Source: Falsochrobactrum shanghaiense
GTDB lineage: Bacteria; Pseudomonadota; Alphaproteobacteria; Rhizobiales; Rhizobiaceae
Direction: 5' to 3'
NCBI RefSeq assembly: GCF_003149535.1
Contig: NZ_QGDB01000001.1
Coordinates: 682,001 to 746,000, forward strand
Length of the DNA stretch: 64,000 nucleotides
Shown piece after piece: positions 37,942 to 47,787 of the stretch. The position numbers were made by a program, and so were the translations under genes. The notes under the pieces were generated by a model, which worked only from the letters and a program-made list of their open reading frames with translations, did no database searches and was not told the origin of the DNA. Position 1 is the first letter of the stretch. Each line of letters starts with the position of its first letter.

Positions 37942-38532
37942 ATGAACAGCACGCAAAAACAGTCACACCTTAATGAAAAGGCGGAAACCGTCCGCCAATT
38001 GCTGGACACGAAAGTGGTCGTTCTCGTTGGATTGATGGGCGCGGGCAAATCGACGGTCGGGCGCAAGGTGGCGACGATGCTGGGCCTGCCTTTTCGCGAT
38101 GTCGATAATGAAATCGAGGCCGTTTCGCGCATGACCATACCGGAATTGTTCGAAACCTATGGCGAGGAAGAATTCCGCGATCTCGAACGGCGGGTGATCC
38201 TGCGGCTGCTCGATGACGGGCCGATGGTGCTGGCCACCGGCGGCGGGGCCTATATGAATGCCGAAACCCGCGCAGCCATTGCGCAGGCAGGCGTTTCGAT
38301 CTGGCTCAATGCCGAACTCGACGTGCTGATGGATCGCGTGTCGCGCCGCCAGAACCGTCCATTGCTGAAAAACGACGATCCGCGCGGCGTCATGGAGCGG
38401 CTGATGAAGGAGCGCTATCCGGTCTATGCGCTGGCCGATCTGCATGTGATGACGCGCGACGACAAGAAGGAAGTGATCGCTGCGGAACTGATCGATGTTC
38501 TGATCGGGCACTTAGAGAAAGAGCGGGCGTAA
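37942..38532 (+). CDS. aroK: shikimate kinase
   Basis: 196 aa from ATG 37942, chosen because of a GAGGAC site; the frame is open much further upstream but that portion lies in the divergent promoter region. P-loop [16 protein letters not shown], shikimate-binding FRDVDNEIE and F-R-D-L-E-R, GGGAYMN and the lid RRQNRPLLK are all present. It phosphorylates shikimate at O3 with ATP. aroB follows after 48 bases, an arrangement common in proteobacteria. Confidence 0.96.
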   Translation: MNSTQKQSHLNEKAETVRQLLDTKVVVLVGLMGAGKSTVGRKVATMLGLPFRDVDNEIEAVSRMTIPELFETYGEEEFRDLERRVILRLLDDGPMVLATGGGAYMNAETRAAIAQAGVSIWLNAELDVLMDRVSRRQNRPLLKNDDPRGVMERLMKERYPVYALADLHVMTRDDKKEVIAAELIDVLIGHLEKERA

Positions 38533-38580
38533 AGCCCGGCCGGTGGAAAAAGAGCGGGTGTGAGCCTGCGGGAGAACAAT

Positions 38581-39714
38581 ATGAATGCGCCTTCGACCAC
38601 CGCCGATCATGTCACCGTTCCGGTTTCATTGGGTGAGCGTTCCTATGATATTCTGATTGGCAAGGGGCTGGTCGATCGTGCAGGCGAGGAAGTGGCGCGC
38701 CGTCTTGCGGGTATCCGCGTTGCCATCGTCACCGATGAAAATGTCGCCAAAGCGCATCTGGAGCGGCTGAGCGCAAGCTTTGAGCGCGCCGGTATTCAAT
38801 CCACGCCGATCATCGTCGCGCCGGGGGAGAAATCGAAATCCTTCGCAACGCTTGAAGCCGTGACCAATGCGGTTCTGGCCGCGCGGCTTGAGCGCGGCGA
38901 TGCCGTCGTGGCGCTTGGCGGCGGCGTGATCGGTGATCTTTCCGGTTTCGTTGCCGGTATCGTGCGGCGCGGCATGAATTTCGTGCAGATGCCGACATCG
39001 CTGCTGGCGCAGGTGGATTCTTCCGTTGGCGGCAAGACCGGCATCAATACCACGCATGGCAAGAATCTCGTCGGTGTCTTCAACCAGCCGCAGCTGGTGC
39101 TGGCCGACACGGAAGTGCTCGACACGCTGTCTGCGCGCGAGTTTCGCGCAGGCTATGCGGAAGTGGCGAAATATGGCCTGATCGACCAGCCGGATTTCTT
39201 CGCCTGGCTGGAGCAGAACTGGCAGCAGGTCTTTGCGGGCGGAGCGGAACGCACGCAAGCGATTGCGCAATCCTGTCGCGCGAAAGCAGCCGTGGTGGCG
39301 CGTGATGAGCGCGAGGTCGGCGACCGGACGCTGCTCAATCTCGGCCATACGTTCGGCCATGCGCTGGAAGGCGCGACCGGCTATGATTCAAGCCGTCTGG
39401 TGCATGGCGAAGGCGTTGCCATCGGCATGGCGCTGGCGCATCGTTTTTCAGTCAAGATGAATTTATGCGGCATCGAGGCTGCGGAGAGGGTCGAGGCGCA
39501 TCTGAAGGCCGTCGGCCTGCCCACGACGCTTGCCGATGTGCCGGGCGGATTGCCGCCCGCGGATAAACTTATGGAGTATATCGCGCAGGACAAGAAAGTG
39601 GCGCGCGGCGCGCTCACCTTCATTCTGACGCATGGCATCGGCCAGTCCTTCATCGCCAAAGACGTGCCGCCTGCTGCGGTTCTGGAATTCCTCAAGGAGC
39701 GCCTTGCCGCCTGA
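38581..39714 (+). CDS. aroB: 3-dehydroquinate synthase
   Basis: 377 aa from ATG 38581 (GGGAGAA site); an upstream GTG at 38560 is less likely. Family segments: [23 protein letters not shown] (NAD and phosphate region), [42 protein letters not shown] and [23 protein letters not shown] with the Zn-binding histidines and Glu. It converts DAHP to 3-dehydroquinate, using NAD+ transiently and Zn2+ or Co2+. Confidence 0.97.
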   Translation: MNAPSTTADHVTVPVSLGERSYDILIGKGLVDRAGEEVARRLAGIRVAIVTDENVAKAHLERLSASFERAGIQSTPIIVAPGEKSKSFATLEAVTNAVLAARLERGDAVVALGGGVIGDLSGFVAGIVRRGMNFVQMPTSLLAQVDSSVGGKTGINTTHGKNLVGVFNQPQLVLADTEVLDTLSAREFRAGYAEVAKYGLIDQPDFFAWLEQNWQQVFAGGAERTQAIAQSCRAKAAVVARDEREVGDRTLLNLGHTFGHALEGATGYDSSRLVHGEGVAIGMALAHRFSVKMNLCGIEAAERVEAHLKAVGLPTTLADVPGGLPPADKLMEYIAQDKKVARGALTFILTHGIGQSFIAKDVPPAAVLEFLKERLAA

Positions 39715-39732
39715 TCGGCACTCCGCATCTTG

Positions 39733-39824
39733 CCCGAAAACCGCTACGCACTTTTGCTGGAAATGCTTTATTTTCACGCATTATCCGGACGTAAAAGCGT
39801 TTCACGCTTTTACTGGAAATGCTT
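39733..39824. repeat. dispersed palindromic repeat, one partial and one fuller copy in tandem
   Basis: The sequence ACTTTTGCTGGAAATGCTT (within 39733-39768) recurs as GCTTTTACTGGAAATGCTT at the end of 39776-39824. The latter also has ACGCATTATCCGGACG, as found in the full copy at 50531-50639. This is the dispersed repeat family common between genes in Rhizobiales. It ends within a base or two of the bolA stop and lies between convergent aroB and bolA. Confidence 0.75.
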
Positions 39825-40137
39825 ATCTCCGGCTCGGTTCGCCGGGGGCGGAAAGTTCGAGCGCCAGCGCATGAACGCCGCTGTCGAGTTCCTGCTTGAG
39901 CGCATCGTTGACCGCGCGATGACGCGCAACGCGACTCATGCCGGTGAAAGCATCCGCCACCATGCGCACGCGAAAATGGGTTTCGCCGGTGCCGTCATAG
40001 GTGCCGTGATGGTCGCTGCCGGTATGGTGATGACCGGCATGAAGATGACTTTCATTCATGATTTCAAGGCGCTGTGGCGCAAAAGCCGCCTTGAGTTTTT
40101 CTTCCATGGCAGATTGTTTGTTATTAAGAATGGACAT
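39823..40137 (-). CDS. BolA family protein (104 aa)
   Basis: MEEKLKAAFAPQRLEIMNES followed by HLHAGHHH is the BolA N-terminal pattern (L-x-x-x-F-x-P, then S-x-x-H-A-G-H), and THFRVRMVADAFTGMSRVARHRAVNDAL is the core with the conserved R-x-R-x-V/I-x-x. BolA proteins pair with monothiol glutaredoxins in iron-sulfur trafficking. The insertion of several histidines after the H-A-G-H (GHHHTGSDHHG) is notable. Divergent from the DnaJ-domain gene. Confidence 0.92.
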   Translation of the reverse strand: MSILNNKQSAMEEKLKAAFAPQRLEIMNESHLHAGHHHTGSDHHGTYDGTGETHFRVRMVADAFTGMSRVARHRAVNDALKQELDSGVHALALELSAPGEPSRR

Positions 40138-40334
40138 TCGGGCCAGTTCTCCCCATATAGACGCTGTGCTTCATATAGATGCCGCCCCGGCGGCAATCGG
40201 TGGGGCAAATCCGCACAGGAAATGCAGTTTGCAACAAAGTTTCGCCCTGAAACAATGGTCACACCGGACCAGAACCAGTCAGGATGAAATGTCAATTCTT
40301 GTTTAGTCACTCTTAATCCGCATAATCCGATTCG

Positions 40335-40964
40335 ATGACAACGAGCTCCAAATACTTCGACAGCATTCGTATCCGCCCCAAGAAGGAAGCGGAGGCGAAA
40401 TCCAATGCACCCTGCTGCCAGTGGAATGGCTGCACCAAGCCGGGAACGCATCGCGCGCCTGTGGGACGCATGCGCGAGGGCGAATATTTCCGCTTCTGTA
40501 TCGATCACGTCCGGGAATATAACAAGAATTTCAACTATTTCTCAGGATTGTCGGATTCCGACATCGCCAAATTCCAGAAGGAAGCCATCACCGGCAATCG
40601 CCCGACATGGTCGACGGCGTCCAATTCGACGGGTGCTGCGCGCACCTCGCCCGATATGGCGCAGCGGCGTTCCGGCTCGGCCTCCTACCACAACCGCCTG
40701 CGCGATCCGTTCAATTTCGTCAATGAGACGAAAAGCCGGGCTTCGACGAAAACGGCACAGCGAAAGCCGCGCACATTGGAGATCAAGGCGCTGGTCACGC
40801 TGGGTCTTGATGCAAATTCGACTGGCGATAAGATCAAGGCGCGCTATAAAGAACTGGTGAAGCTTCATCATCCCGATGCGAATGGTGGCGACCGTGGGTC
40901 AGAGGAGCGTTTCCGCGACGTGATCCAGGCTTATCAATTGCTCAAGCAGGCAGGTTTTTGCTAA
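40335..40964 (+). CDS. J-domain (DnaJ-like) protein (209 aa)
   Basis: The C-terminal 60 residues form a J domain: TLEIKALVTLGLDANSTGDK, KARYKELVKLHHPDANGG with the essential HPD, and FRDVIQAYQLLKQ. The N-terminal half has C-C-x-W-x-G-C and a further C and H (FCIDHV), a possible small metal-binding unit. The linker is serine/threonine-rich. It probably stimulates a DnaK-type chaperone. BolA and this gene are divergent, and cobS follows after about 200 bases. Confidence 0.92.
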   Translation: MTTSSKYFDSIRIRPKKEAEAKSNAPCCQWNGCTKPGTHRAPVGRMREGEYFRFCIDHVREYNKNFNYFSGLSDSDIAKFQKEAITGNRPTWSTASNSTGAARTSPDMAQRRSGSASYHNRLRDPFNFVNETKSRASTKTAQRKPRTLEIKALVTLGLDANSTGDKIKARYKELVKLHHPDANGGDRGSEERFRDVIQAYQLLKQAGFC

Positions 40965-40978
40965 AGCCTTTTGCATGA

Positions 40979-42160
<1,182 letters not shown>

Positions 42161-42223
42161 TCGGCGCAAGGATTGCTGCCGGAGCGTTCCGGCAGCGGCT
42201 TTATGAGAAGTCAGGATAGGCAT

Positions 42224-44140
42224 ATGTCGGGCCAAATGTCAGGAATGGGCGATAATTCGCGCGAGCGCAAAACGGGACCGGTCGATTCGGAACCGTTCAA
42301 GCGGGCGCTGACGGCGTGCATGCGCGCCATTTCCAACGATAATGAACTGGAAGTGGCCTTCAACAATGATCGCCCGGCGCTGACCGCCAATCGCGCCCGC
42401 CTGCCCGACCTGCCCAAGCGCCCGACCGCGCACGACATTGCCGTAACCCGCGGCCTTGGCGATTCCATGGCGCTGCGCAAGGCGCGCCACAATGCGCGCA
42501 TTCATGCGGCGCTGGCCCCGGAAGGCAAGCAGGCGCGGGCGATTTTCGATGCCGTCGAGCAGGCGCGCGTCGAAGCCATCGGCACCCGCGCCATGGCGGG
42601 CGTCGGCGACAATCTGGCCGTGATGCTCGCGGATAAATATGGCCGCACCAGTTTGTCGGGCGTTACCGACAGGGAGGATGCGCCGCTTGAAGAGGCGGTG
42701 TCGCTTCTCTTGCGCGAAAAGCTCACAGGCCGCGCGGCACCGCAGGAAGCGGGGCAGGTGCTTGAACTCTGGCGCGACTGGATCGAGCAGAAGGCGGGTT
42801 CCGAACTTGCGCGCCTTGGCGATAATCTGGACGATCAGCAGGCTTTTGCGCGCGTGGTGCGCGACATGCTTGCCTCGATGGACATGGCCGAGGAGCTTTC
42901 GCCCGAAGAGCAGAGCGAGGACGAAAGCCAAGACGAGGAACAGACGCCCGATCAGGACGAGAACGAAGAGGGCGGCGAGGAAAGCCAGGAAGGCTCGGAT
43001 TCGGCGGAAAGCGACGAATCGGACGAGGCGAGCGACGAAGGCGAGCAGGGCGAAATGGACGCCGCCGATGCCTCTTCCGACGATATGGACGACAGCGAGG
43101 ATATAGACGCGGAAACGCCCGGCGATACGCGCCGCGCCAACCAGCCCTTCGCCAATTTCGCCGAACATGTCGATTACAAGGTTTTCACGCGCGAATTCGA
43201 TGAGGAAGTCGAGGCTACCGATCTTTGCGACGAGGCGGAACTCGATCGTCTGCGCGGTTTTCTCGACAAGCAGCTCACCAATCTGCAAGGCGTGGTCGGG
43301 CGGCTCGCCAATCGCTTGCAGCGCCGGCTGATGGCGCAGCAGAACCGCTCGTGGGATTTCGATCTGGAAGAGGGCTATCTCGATTCGGCGCGTCTGGTGC
43401 GCATCGTGATCGATCCCACGCAGCCGCTTTCCTACAAGATGGAGCGCGACACGGATTTCCGCGATACGGTGGTGACGCTGGTGATCGATAATTCCGGCTC
43501 CATGCGCGGACGCCCGATCACGGTCGCAGCTACCTGCGCCGATATTCTGGCGCGCACGCTGGAGCGCTGCGGCGTGAAGGTGGAAATTCTGGGCTTTACC
43601 ACCAAGGCATGGAAGGGCGGGCAGTCGCGCGAAGCGTGGCTGGGCCGTGGCAAGCCTGCCAATCCGGGCCGTCTCAACGATCTGCGCCATATCATCTACA
43701 AGAGCGCGGATGCGCCATGGCGGCGCGCAAGGCGCAATCTCGGCCTGATGATGCGCGAGGGGCTGCTGAAAGAGAATATCGACGGCGAGGCGCTGATCTG
43801 GGCGCATCAGCGCCTGCTGGGCCGTCCTGAGCAGCGCAAGATATTGATGATGATTTCGGATGGCGCGCCGGTCGATGATTCGACGCTTTCGGTCAATCCG
43901 GGCAATTATCTGGAGCGGCATCTGCGCGCCGTGATCGAGGAGATCGAAACGCGCTCGCCGGTCGAGTTGATCGCCATCGGTATCGGCCATGATGTGACGC
44001 GCTATTACCGCCGCGCAGTGACGATCGTCGATGCGGAAGAGCTTGCGGGCGCGATGACCGAGCAGCTTGCCTCATTGTTTGAGGAACAGGGCGCGGAGGC
44101 TGCGGGCAGGGGACGCCGCCGCGCCAGAGGTGCAAGGTAG
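42224..44140 (+). CDS. cobT: aerobic cobaltochelatase subunit CobT
   Basis: 638 aa from ATG 42224 (AGGATAGG site). The middle (about 225-305) is a very acidic low-complexity stretch of Glu, Asp and Ser, as in other CobT proteins. The C-terminal von Willebrand A domain has the MIDAS motif DNSGSMRG and [11 protein letters not shown]. It is the partner of CobS in the chelatase. It is convergent with yhhQ, separated by 3 bases. Confidence 0.96.
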   Translation: MSGQMSGMGDNSRERKTGPVDSEPFKRALTACMRAISNDNELEVAFNNDRPALTANRARLPDLPKRPTAHDIAVTRGLGDSMALRKARHNARIHAALAPEGKQARAIFDAVEQARVEAIGTRAMAGVGDNLAVMLADKYGRTSLSGVTDREDAPLEEAVSLLLREKLTGRAAPQEAGQVLELWRDWIEQKAGSELARLGDNLDDQQAFARVVRDMLASMDMAEELSPEEQSEDESQDEEQTPDQDENEEGGEESQEGSDSAESDESDEASDEGEQGEMDAADASSDDMDDSEDIDAETPGDTRRANQPFANFAEHVDYKVFTREFDEEVEATDLCDEAELDRLRGFLDKQLTNLQGVVGRLANRLQRRLMAQQNRSWDFDLEEGYLDSARLVRIVIDPTQPLSYKMERDTDFRDTVVTLVIDNSGSMRGRPITVAATCADILARTLERCGVKVEILGFTTKAWKGGQSREAWLGRGKPANPGRLNDLRHIIYKSADAPWRRARRNLGLMMREGLLKENIDGEALIWAHQRLLGRPEQRKILMMISDGAPVDDSTLSVNPGNYLERHLRAVIEEIETRSPVELIAIGIGHDVTRYYRRAVTIVDAEELAGAMTEQLASLFEEQGAEAAGRGRRRARGAR

Positions 44141-44143
44141 AGT

Positions 44144-44788
44144 TCAGGCGGCTTTCTCCGGCGCGTAGAGCGCCGGAGCGAAAATGGCGAGAATTGCGCC
44201 ATAGGGGATGAGCATCAGCGTTCCCAACACCACTTTCACAAAGAAATCGCCGAAAGCCAGCGATGCCCAGAGCGGCATTCCAAGGCCGAGGAAGGCTGCG
44301 GGTTCGGTCAGTGACGAATCGGGCATGCCGGTCAGCGTATCGATCCAGGCGAAGCGTGCGGCAAAGGCAATCGAGAAGAACAGGATCGTGTCGAGCACCG
44401 AGCCGAACATGGCGGCGGCGAAGGGCGCTTTCCACCATGTCTTGCGGCGCAGGCGATCAAAGACGGCAATATCCATCAATTGCGCGAACAGGAAAGCGCT
44501 GCCCGATGCAATGGCGATGCGCGGCGTCGCCAGCCAGATCGACATGATGACGCCCAGCACGAAACCGGCATAGACGGTCTGGCGCGCGGCTTTGGGGCCA
44601 AAGCGGCGATTGGTGAGATCATTGACCAGAAAAGCGATCGGGTAGGTGAACGCGCCCCATGTGAGGACTTCATGAAGTCCGAGATACTGGAACGGATATT
44701 GCACCAGTATGTTCGAGGCGGCGACCGCCGCACACATGGCCAGCATGGCCGGCACAAGCCGGGAAACAGAAGTATTCATAGCAGGCAT
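44144..44788 (-). CDS. yhhQ: queuosine precursor transporter YhhQ (214 aa)
   Basis: A hydrophobic protein of the YhhQ/VUT (COG1738) family with about six membrane helices. FTYPIAFLVNDLTNRRFG is the family signature, and ASGSAFLFAQLMDIAVFDRLR and FGSVLDTILFFSIAF follow. It imports preQ0/preQ1 for queuosine tRNA modification. I take ATG 44788, 7 bases after AGGA; a second ATG is at 44779. The ribosome binding site lies inside a preQ1-I-like aptamer, which supports the assigned function. Confidence 0.93.
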   Translation of the reverse strand: MPAMNTSVSRLVPAMLAMCAAVAASNILVQYPFQYLGLHEVLTWGAFTYPIAFLVNDLTNRRFGPKAARQTVYAGFVLGVIMSIWLATPRIAIASGSAFLFAQLMDIAVFDRLRRKTWWKAPFAAAMFGSVLDTILFFSIAFAARFAWIDTLTGMPDSSLTEPAAFLGLGMPLWASLAFGDFFVKVVLGTLMLIPYGAILAIFAPALYAPEKAA

Positions 44789-44816
44789 TTTTTTATCCTG
44801 GGTAATGGAACCAGCA
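44785..44816 (-). promoter_or_regulatory. preQ1-I-type riboswitch controlling yhhQ
   Basis: On the minus strand the leader reads CTGG (44814-44811), loop TTCCATTAC, CCAG (44801-44798), then GATAAAAAAATG ending in the start codon. This matches the preQ1-I architecture: a short GC-containing P1 stem, a U/C-rich L1, and an A-rich tail that folds back into the minor groove of P1 and pairs with the loop. The AGGA ribosome binding site is part of P1 and the tail, so ligand-bound folding would hide it. The match is by eye; the downstream gene is the right kind of target. Confidence 0.72.
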
Positions 44817-44897
44817 AAAAAGGCCAGCAGGAGCCAGCCTGTTTTTGTCGAATTTTTACAAAGCAAAGCGCAAGCGCGCTTTTATTCTTTGTGCGAC

Positions 44898-44942
44898 GCA
44901 TATCTTTATCGGAAAACCGGTATCCACTTTTCCGGGATATGC
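44898..44942. repeat. dispersed palindromic element after rpmB
   Basis: GCATATC (44898-44904) pairs with GATATGC (44936-44942), and CGGAAAA pairs with TTTTCCG inside it. The core GGAAAACCGGTATCCACTTT is a common intergenic palindrome in Rhizobiales. It lies 4 bases past the rpmB stop and may serve as its terminator. Confidence 0.75.
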
Positions 44943-44945
44943 TTT

Positions 44946-45239
44946 TTATGCAGCAGCTTCAGCCTGCTTCTTTGCGATCTGGCGCTTGAGCAGACGTGCG
45001 CGCTGCGACAGTTCCTTGTCATCCGACTTGGTAAGGAACGCGTCGAGACCGCCGCGATGCTCAACCGAACGCAGGGCGTTGGCCGAAACGCGAAGACGGT
45101 AGCTCTGGCCGAGAGCTTCGGACATGAGCGTTACATTGCAGAGGTTCGGCAGAAAGCGGCGACGCGTTTTGTTGTTCGCGTGGCTGACATTGTTGCCGTA
45201 CTGGACCGACTTGCCGGTCAATTCACAAGCGCGGGACAT
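44946..45239 (-). CDS. rpmB: 50S ribosomal protein L28
   Basis: 97 aa, beginning [20 protein letters not shown], with [10 protein letters not shown] and [20 protein letters not shown], all characteristic of L28 of alphaproteobacteria. Single gene; the ATG at 45239 is the only reasonable start. Confidence 0.98.
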   Translation of the reverse strand: MSRACELTGKSVQYGNNVSHANNKTRRRFLPNLCNVTLMSEALGQSYRLRVSANALRSVEHRGGLDAFLTKSDDKELSQRARLLKRQIAKKQAEAAA

Positions 45240-45529
45240 TTTGGTCTCACCTTCAATGTTTGTTTCTCAGGCCCCGACCCGAATGTCCGAATTCAACGCA
45301 AACAAAGCAGTTTGATGCTGCTGGCGCGCGATCTCGGACAGGCGGCCTATTGGGAAAGTCGCGTTTCTATAGTGACAGCAGCCGTTACAGTCAAGACAGA
45401 TTCGCTCGTCAGGCTGTAAAGGCGCGCATTTGCGGCGATTTGCGCCAATCGCTCCGGCGCGTGACCATAACTTCGCCGGTTTTTCTTGCTCGATCAATCC
45501 CATGACCGGATATAGCCAAACGGGGTGCA

Positions 45530-46351
45530 ATGCGAAAAACTCGTCTGACGAAGCTCACAATCGATTATTCTCTACGCGCCAGCAAGTCCATGCTGGCCGG
45601 GCTTGTGCTGACAGGTTTTTTTTCGGCAGGCCCAGCATGGGCAGATGCGCTCTATCGCACCGAATACGAGATTTCTATATTCGGGCTGTCCATTGCCCGT
45701 TCAGCTATGGAAACCAGGGTAAAAGGGGCTGCTTACGCCGTAAACGGGCGTTTCATGACCTCCGGCCTCGCGCGTATTTTCGACGATACGGATGGCACGG
45801 TTCATGTGGACGGCAGGTCGGTTGCGGGGAAGGTGAAGCCGTCGAACTTCGATCTGGCGTATAAGCATGGGCGCAAGAACAAGAGCACGAAAATCCGCTT
45901 CGCCAATGGCAATGTGATGACGGCGGAAAATGTGCCGCCGGTGAAAAAGCGCGATCCGTGGGTGGAGGTCGCCGCCGACGATCTGCTCGATGTCGGCGAT
46001 CCCATCAGCGCGCTGATCATTCCGGCCGAGGATCGCGCTTCCGTCTGCAACCGCACCTTGCGCGTTTTCGATGGCCAGACACGCGCCGATATAAAGCTTT
46101 CCTTCAACGGCACCGAATCATTCACCACGCGCGGATTTACCGGAGAAACGGTGATCTGTTCGGCGCGGTTCGTGCCGGTGGCGGGCTATCAGCAAGGCAA
46201 GAAAGCCATCGATTATCTGAGCAAGCGCAGCAAGATCACGATCCTTTTTGCAACATTGGGCGATTCCGGTATCTATGCCCCGGTCGAGGCACGGATCGGC
46301 ACGCAATTGGGAACGTTGAAAATCGTGGCGACGCGCTTCGAAAAGATGTGA
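45530..46351 (+). CDS. DUF3108 domain-containing exported protein (273 aa)
   Basis: A signal peptide with a long n-region (hydrophobic core SMLAGLVLTGFFSAGPAWA, cleavage near residue 38) is followed by YRTEYEISIFGLSIARSAMET, the opening of the DUF3108 fold. A C-x-x-x-x-R pair occurs in VCNRTLRVFDGQTRADI. The family is predicted to form an envelope-located beta-rich domain; its role is unknown. An EamA exporter gene follows in the same direction after 55 bases. Confidence 0.85.
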   Translation: MRKTRLTKLTIDYSLRASKSMLAGLVLTGFFSAGPAWADALYRTEYEISIFGLSIARSAMETRVKGAAYAVNGRFMTSGLARIFDDTDGTVHVDGRSVAGKVKPSNFDLAYKHGRKNKSTKIRFANGNVMTAENVPPVKKRDPWVEVAADDLLDVGDPISALIIPAEDRASVCNRTLRVFDGQTRADIKLSFNGTESFTTRGFTGETVICSARFVPVAGYQQGKKAIDYLSKRSKITILFATLGDSGIYAPVEARIGTQLGTLKIVATRFEKM

Positions 46352-46406
46352 TAAGCATGTCTCCGAAATAAGCGTAAGCGGCAAAAGCGTAAGCGATGGG
46401 GACGGG

Positions 46407-47294
46407 ATGAGACTTGCGACATTGATCGGCTTTTCAGCCATCGCCATGTGGGCGCTGCTGGCGCTTTTCACAGCCGGTTCCGGTCAGGTTCCTCCGTTCC
46501 AGCTCTCCGCCATGTGCTTTTCCATCGGCGCGTCCATCGGGCTTGTCTCGTGGCTGTGGCGACCGGGTGCGGCGCGGCATCTGCGCCAGCCGGCAATCGT
46601 CTGGCTGGTCGGCGTGGCCGGGCTTTTCGGCTATCATTTCCTTTATTTCACGGCGCTGCGCAATGCGCCTGCGGTGGAAGCCAGCCTGATCGCCTATCTC
46701 TGGCCGCTGCTCATCGTCGTCGGGTCGGCGCTGATGCCGGGAGAGCGGCTGCGCTGGTATCATATTGCCGGGGCGCTGCTGGGGCTTGGCGGCACCGTGC
46801 TGATCGTCACCAAGGGCGGCGGGGTTGGTTTTGAGGCGCGTTATGCTTTCGGTTATGCGATGGCGGGGCTGTGTGCTTTGGCATGGTCTGCCTATTCCCT
46901 GCTCTCGCGCCGTCTGGCGCATGTGCCGACTGATGCGGTGACAGGCTTTTGCGTGGCGACGGCGGTGCTATCGCTGATCTGCCATCTGGCGCTTGAACAG
47001 ACGGTCTGGCCGCAGGGCGCAATGGAGTGGTTCTGCGTGCTGGCATTGGGGCTTTTGCCAGTCGGGGCGGCTTTTTATGCGTGGGATTTTGGCGTCAAAC
47101 GCGGCAATATTCAGGTTCTGGGCGCGGCAAGCTATGCCGCGCCGCTTTTATCCACGCTGGTGCTGATTGCGGCCGGAACGGCGGAGCCTTCCATGCGCAT
47201 TCTTGCGGCTTGCGTGTTGATTACGGCAGGTGCTGCGCTGGCGGCAAAGGACATGATTGCGACACGCCGCAGGCAGGCCGTTGCCGCCGAATAG
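46407..47294 (+). CDS. EamA/DMT family exporter, YddG-like (295 aa)
   Basis: Ten predicted membrane helices in two EamA repeats: LIGFSAIAMWALLALFTA opens the first and YAFGYAMAGLCALAWSAYSLLSRR the second. FLYFTALRNAPAVEASLIAYLWPLLIVVGSAL is a typical DMT segment resembling YddG, an aromatic amino acid and paraquat exporter. The substrate is not shown by the sequence. Convergent with the MerR gene after 1 base. Confidence 0.9.
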   Translation: MRLATLIGFSAIAMWALLALFTAGSGQVPPFQLSAMCFSIGASIGLVSWLWRPGAARHLRQPAIVWLVGVAGLFGYHFLYFTALRNAPAVEASLIAYLWPLLIVVGSALMPGERLRWYHIAGALLGLGGTVLIVTKGGGVGFEARYAFGYAMAGLCALAWSAYSLLSRRLAHVPTDAVTGFCVATAVLSLICHLALEQTVWPQGAMEWFCVLALGLLPVGAAFYAWDFGVKRGNIQVLGAASYAAPLLSTLVLIAAGTAEPSMRILAACVLITAGAALAAKDMIATRRRQAVAAE

Positions 47295-47295
47295 G

Positions 47296-47721
47296 TCAGT
47301 GCTGCGAACTTGCGCATTCATCATGATTGCCGAGAATTTCGATGACACGGCACTGGTCGATGCGGCCATGCGCCGTGCAATCGAGCATACGCACCAATTC
47401 CGTCTTCAACGCCGTAAGTCGCGCGATGCGGTGTTCGACATCGGCCAGCCGCGCGCTGGCTATGGCGTCGGCAGCAGCGCAGGACTGGTCGGGATTGTCC
47501 TGAAGGTCGAGAAGCGTGCGGATCGCATCGACCTCGAAACCCAGATCGCGGGCATGGCGGATGAATAAAAGCCGGTCAATATCGCTCTTGTCATAAAGGC
47601 GGCGGTTGCCCTCGCTGCGCGGCGGCGCTGGCAGCAGGCCGATCTGCTCATAATAGCGAATGGTCGGAACTTTCACGCCGCTGGCTTTCGAAGCTTCGCC
47701 AATCGCAACATTCGTGATCAT
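47296..47721 (-). CDS. MerR family metal-responsive regulator (ZntR/CadR-like, 141 aa)
   Basis: N-terminal winged helix (VAIGEASKASGVKVPTIRYYEQIGLL), a dimerisation helix, and C-terminal cysteines Cys81, Cys115, Cys124 and Cys136. The Cys115-x8-Cys124 spacing and Cys81 match ZntR/CadR/PbrR-type Zn/Cd/Pb sensors. The gene is divergent from the P-type ATPase with a palindrome between them, so it very likely activates that pump. Confidence 0.92.
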   Translation of the reverse strand: MITNVAIGEASKASGVKVPTIRYYEQIGLLPAPPRSEGNRRLYDKSDIDRLLFIRHARDLGFEVDAIRTLLDLQDNPDQSCAAADAIASARLADVEHRIARLTALKTELVRMLDCTAHGRIDQCRVIEILGNHDECASSQH

Positions 47722-47733
47722 CTTTTGCTTGCT

Positions 47734-47750
47734 CCTCTAGTCACTAGAGG
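47734..47750. promoter_or_regulatory. MerR-type operator in the ATPase promoter
   Basis: CCTCTAGT-C-ACTAGAGG is a perfect 8+1+8 palindrome. It lies between TTGCTT (47725-47730) and ATGTAG (47751-47756), a 20-base spacer. Long 19-20 base spacers twisted into shape by the regulator are the hallmark of MerR-controlled promoters. Confidence 0.82.
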
Positions 47751-47787
47751 ATGTAGACCCCTGATGAGAGAATTCAAGGGTTGGAAA

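Noticed and set aside
37593-38138. A 181-codon version of the small membrane protein
   Set aside because: Its first 112 codons overlap aroK on the other strand and are not protein-like; ATG 37802 gives a clean membrane helix.
42239-43990. A 583-codon minus-strand frame opposite cobT
   Set aside because: Mirror of the acidic repeat region of CobT; no independent start signals or motifs.
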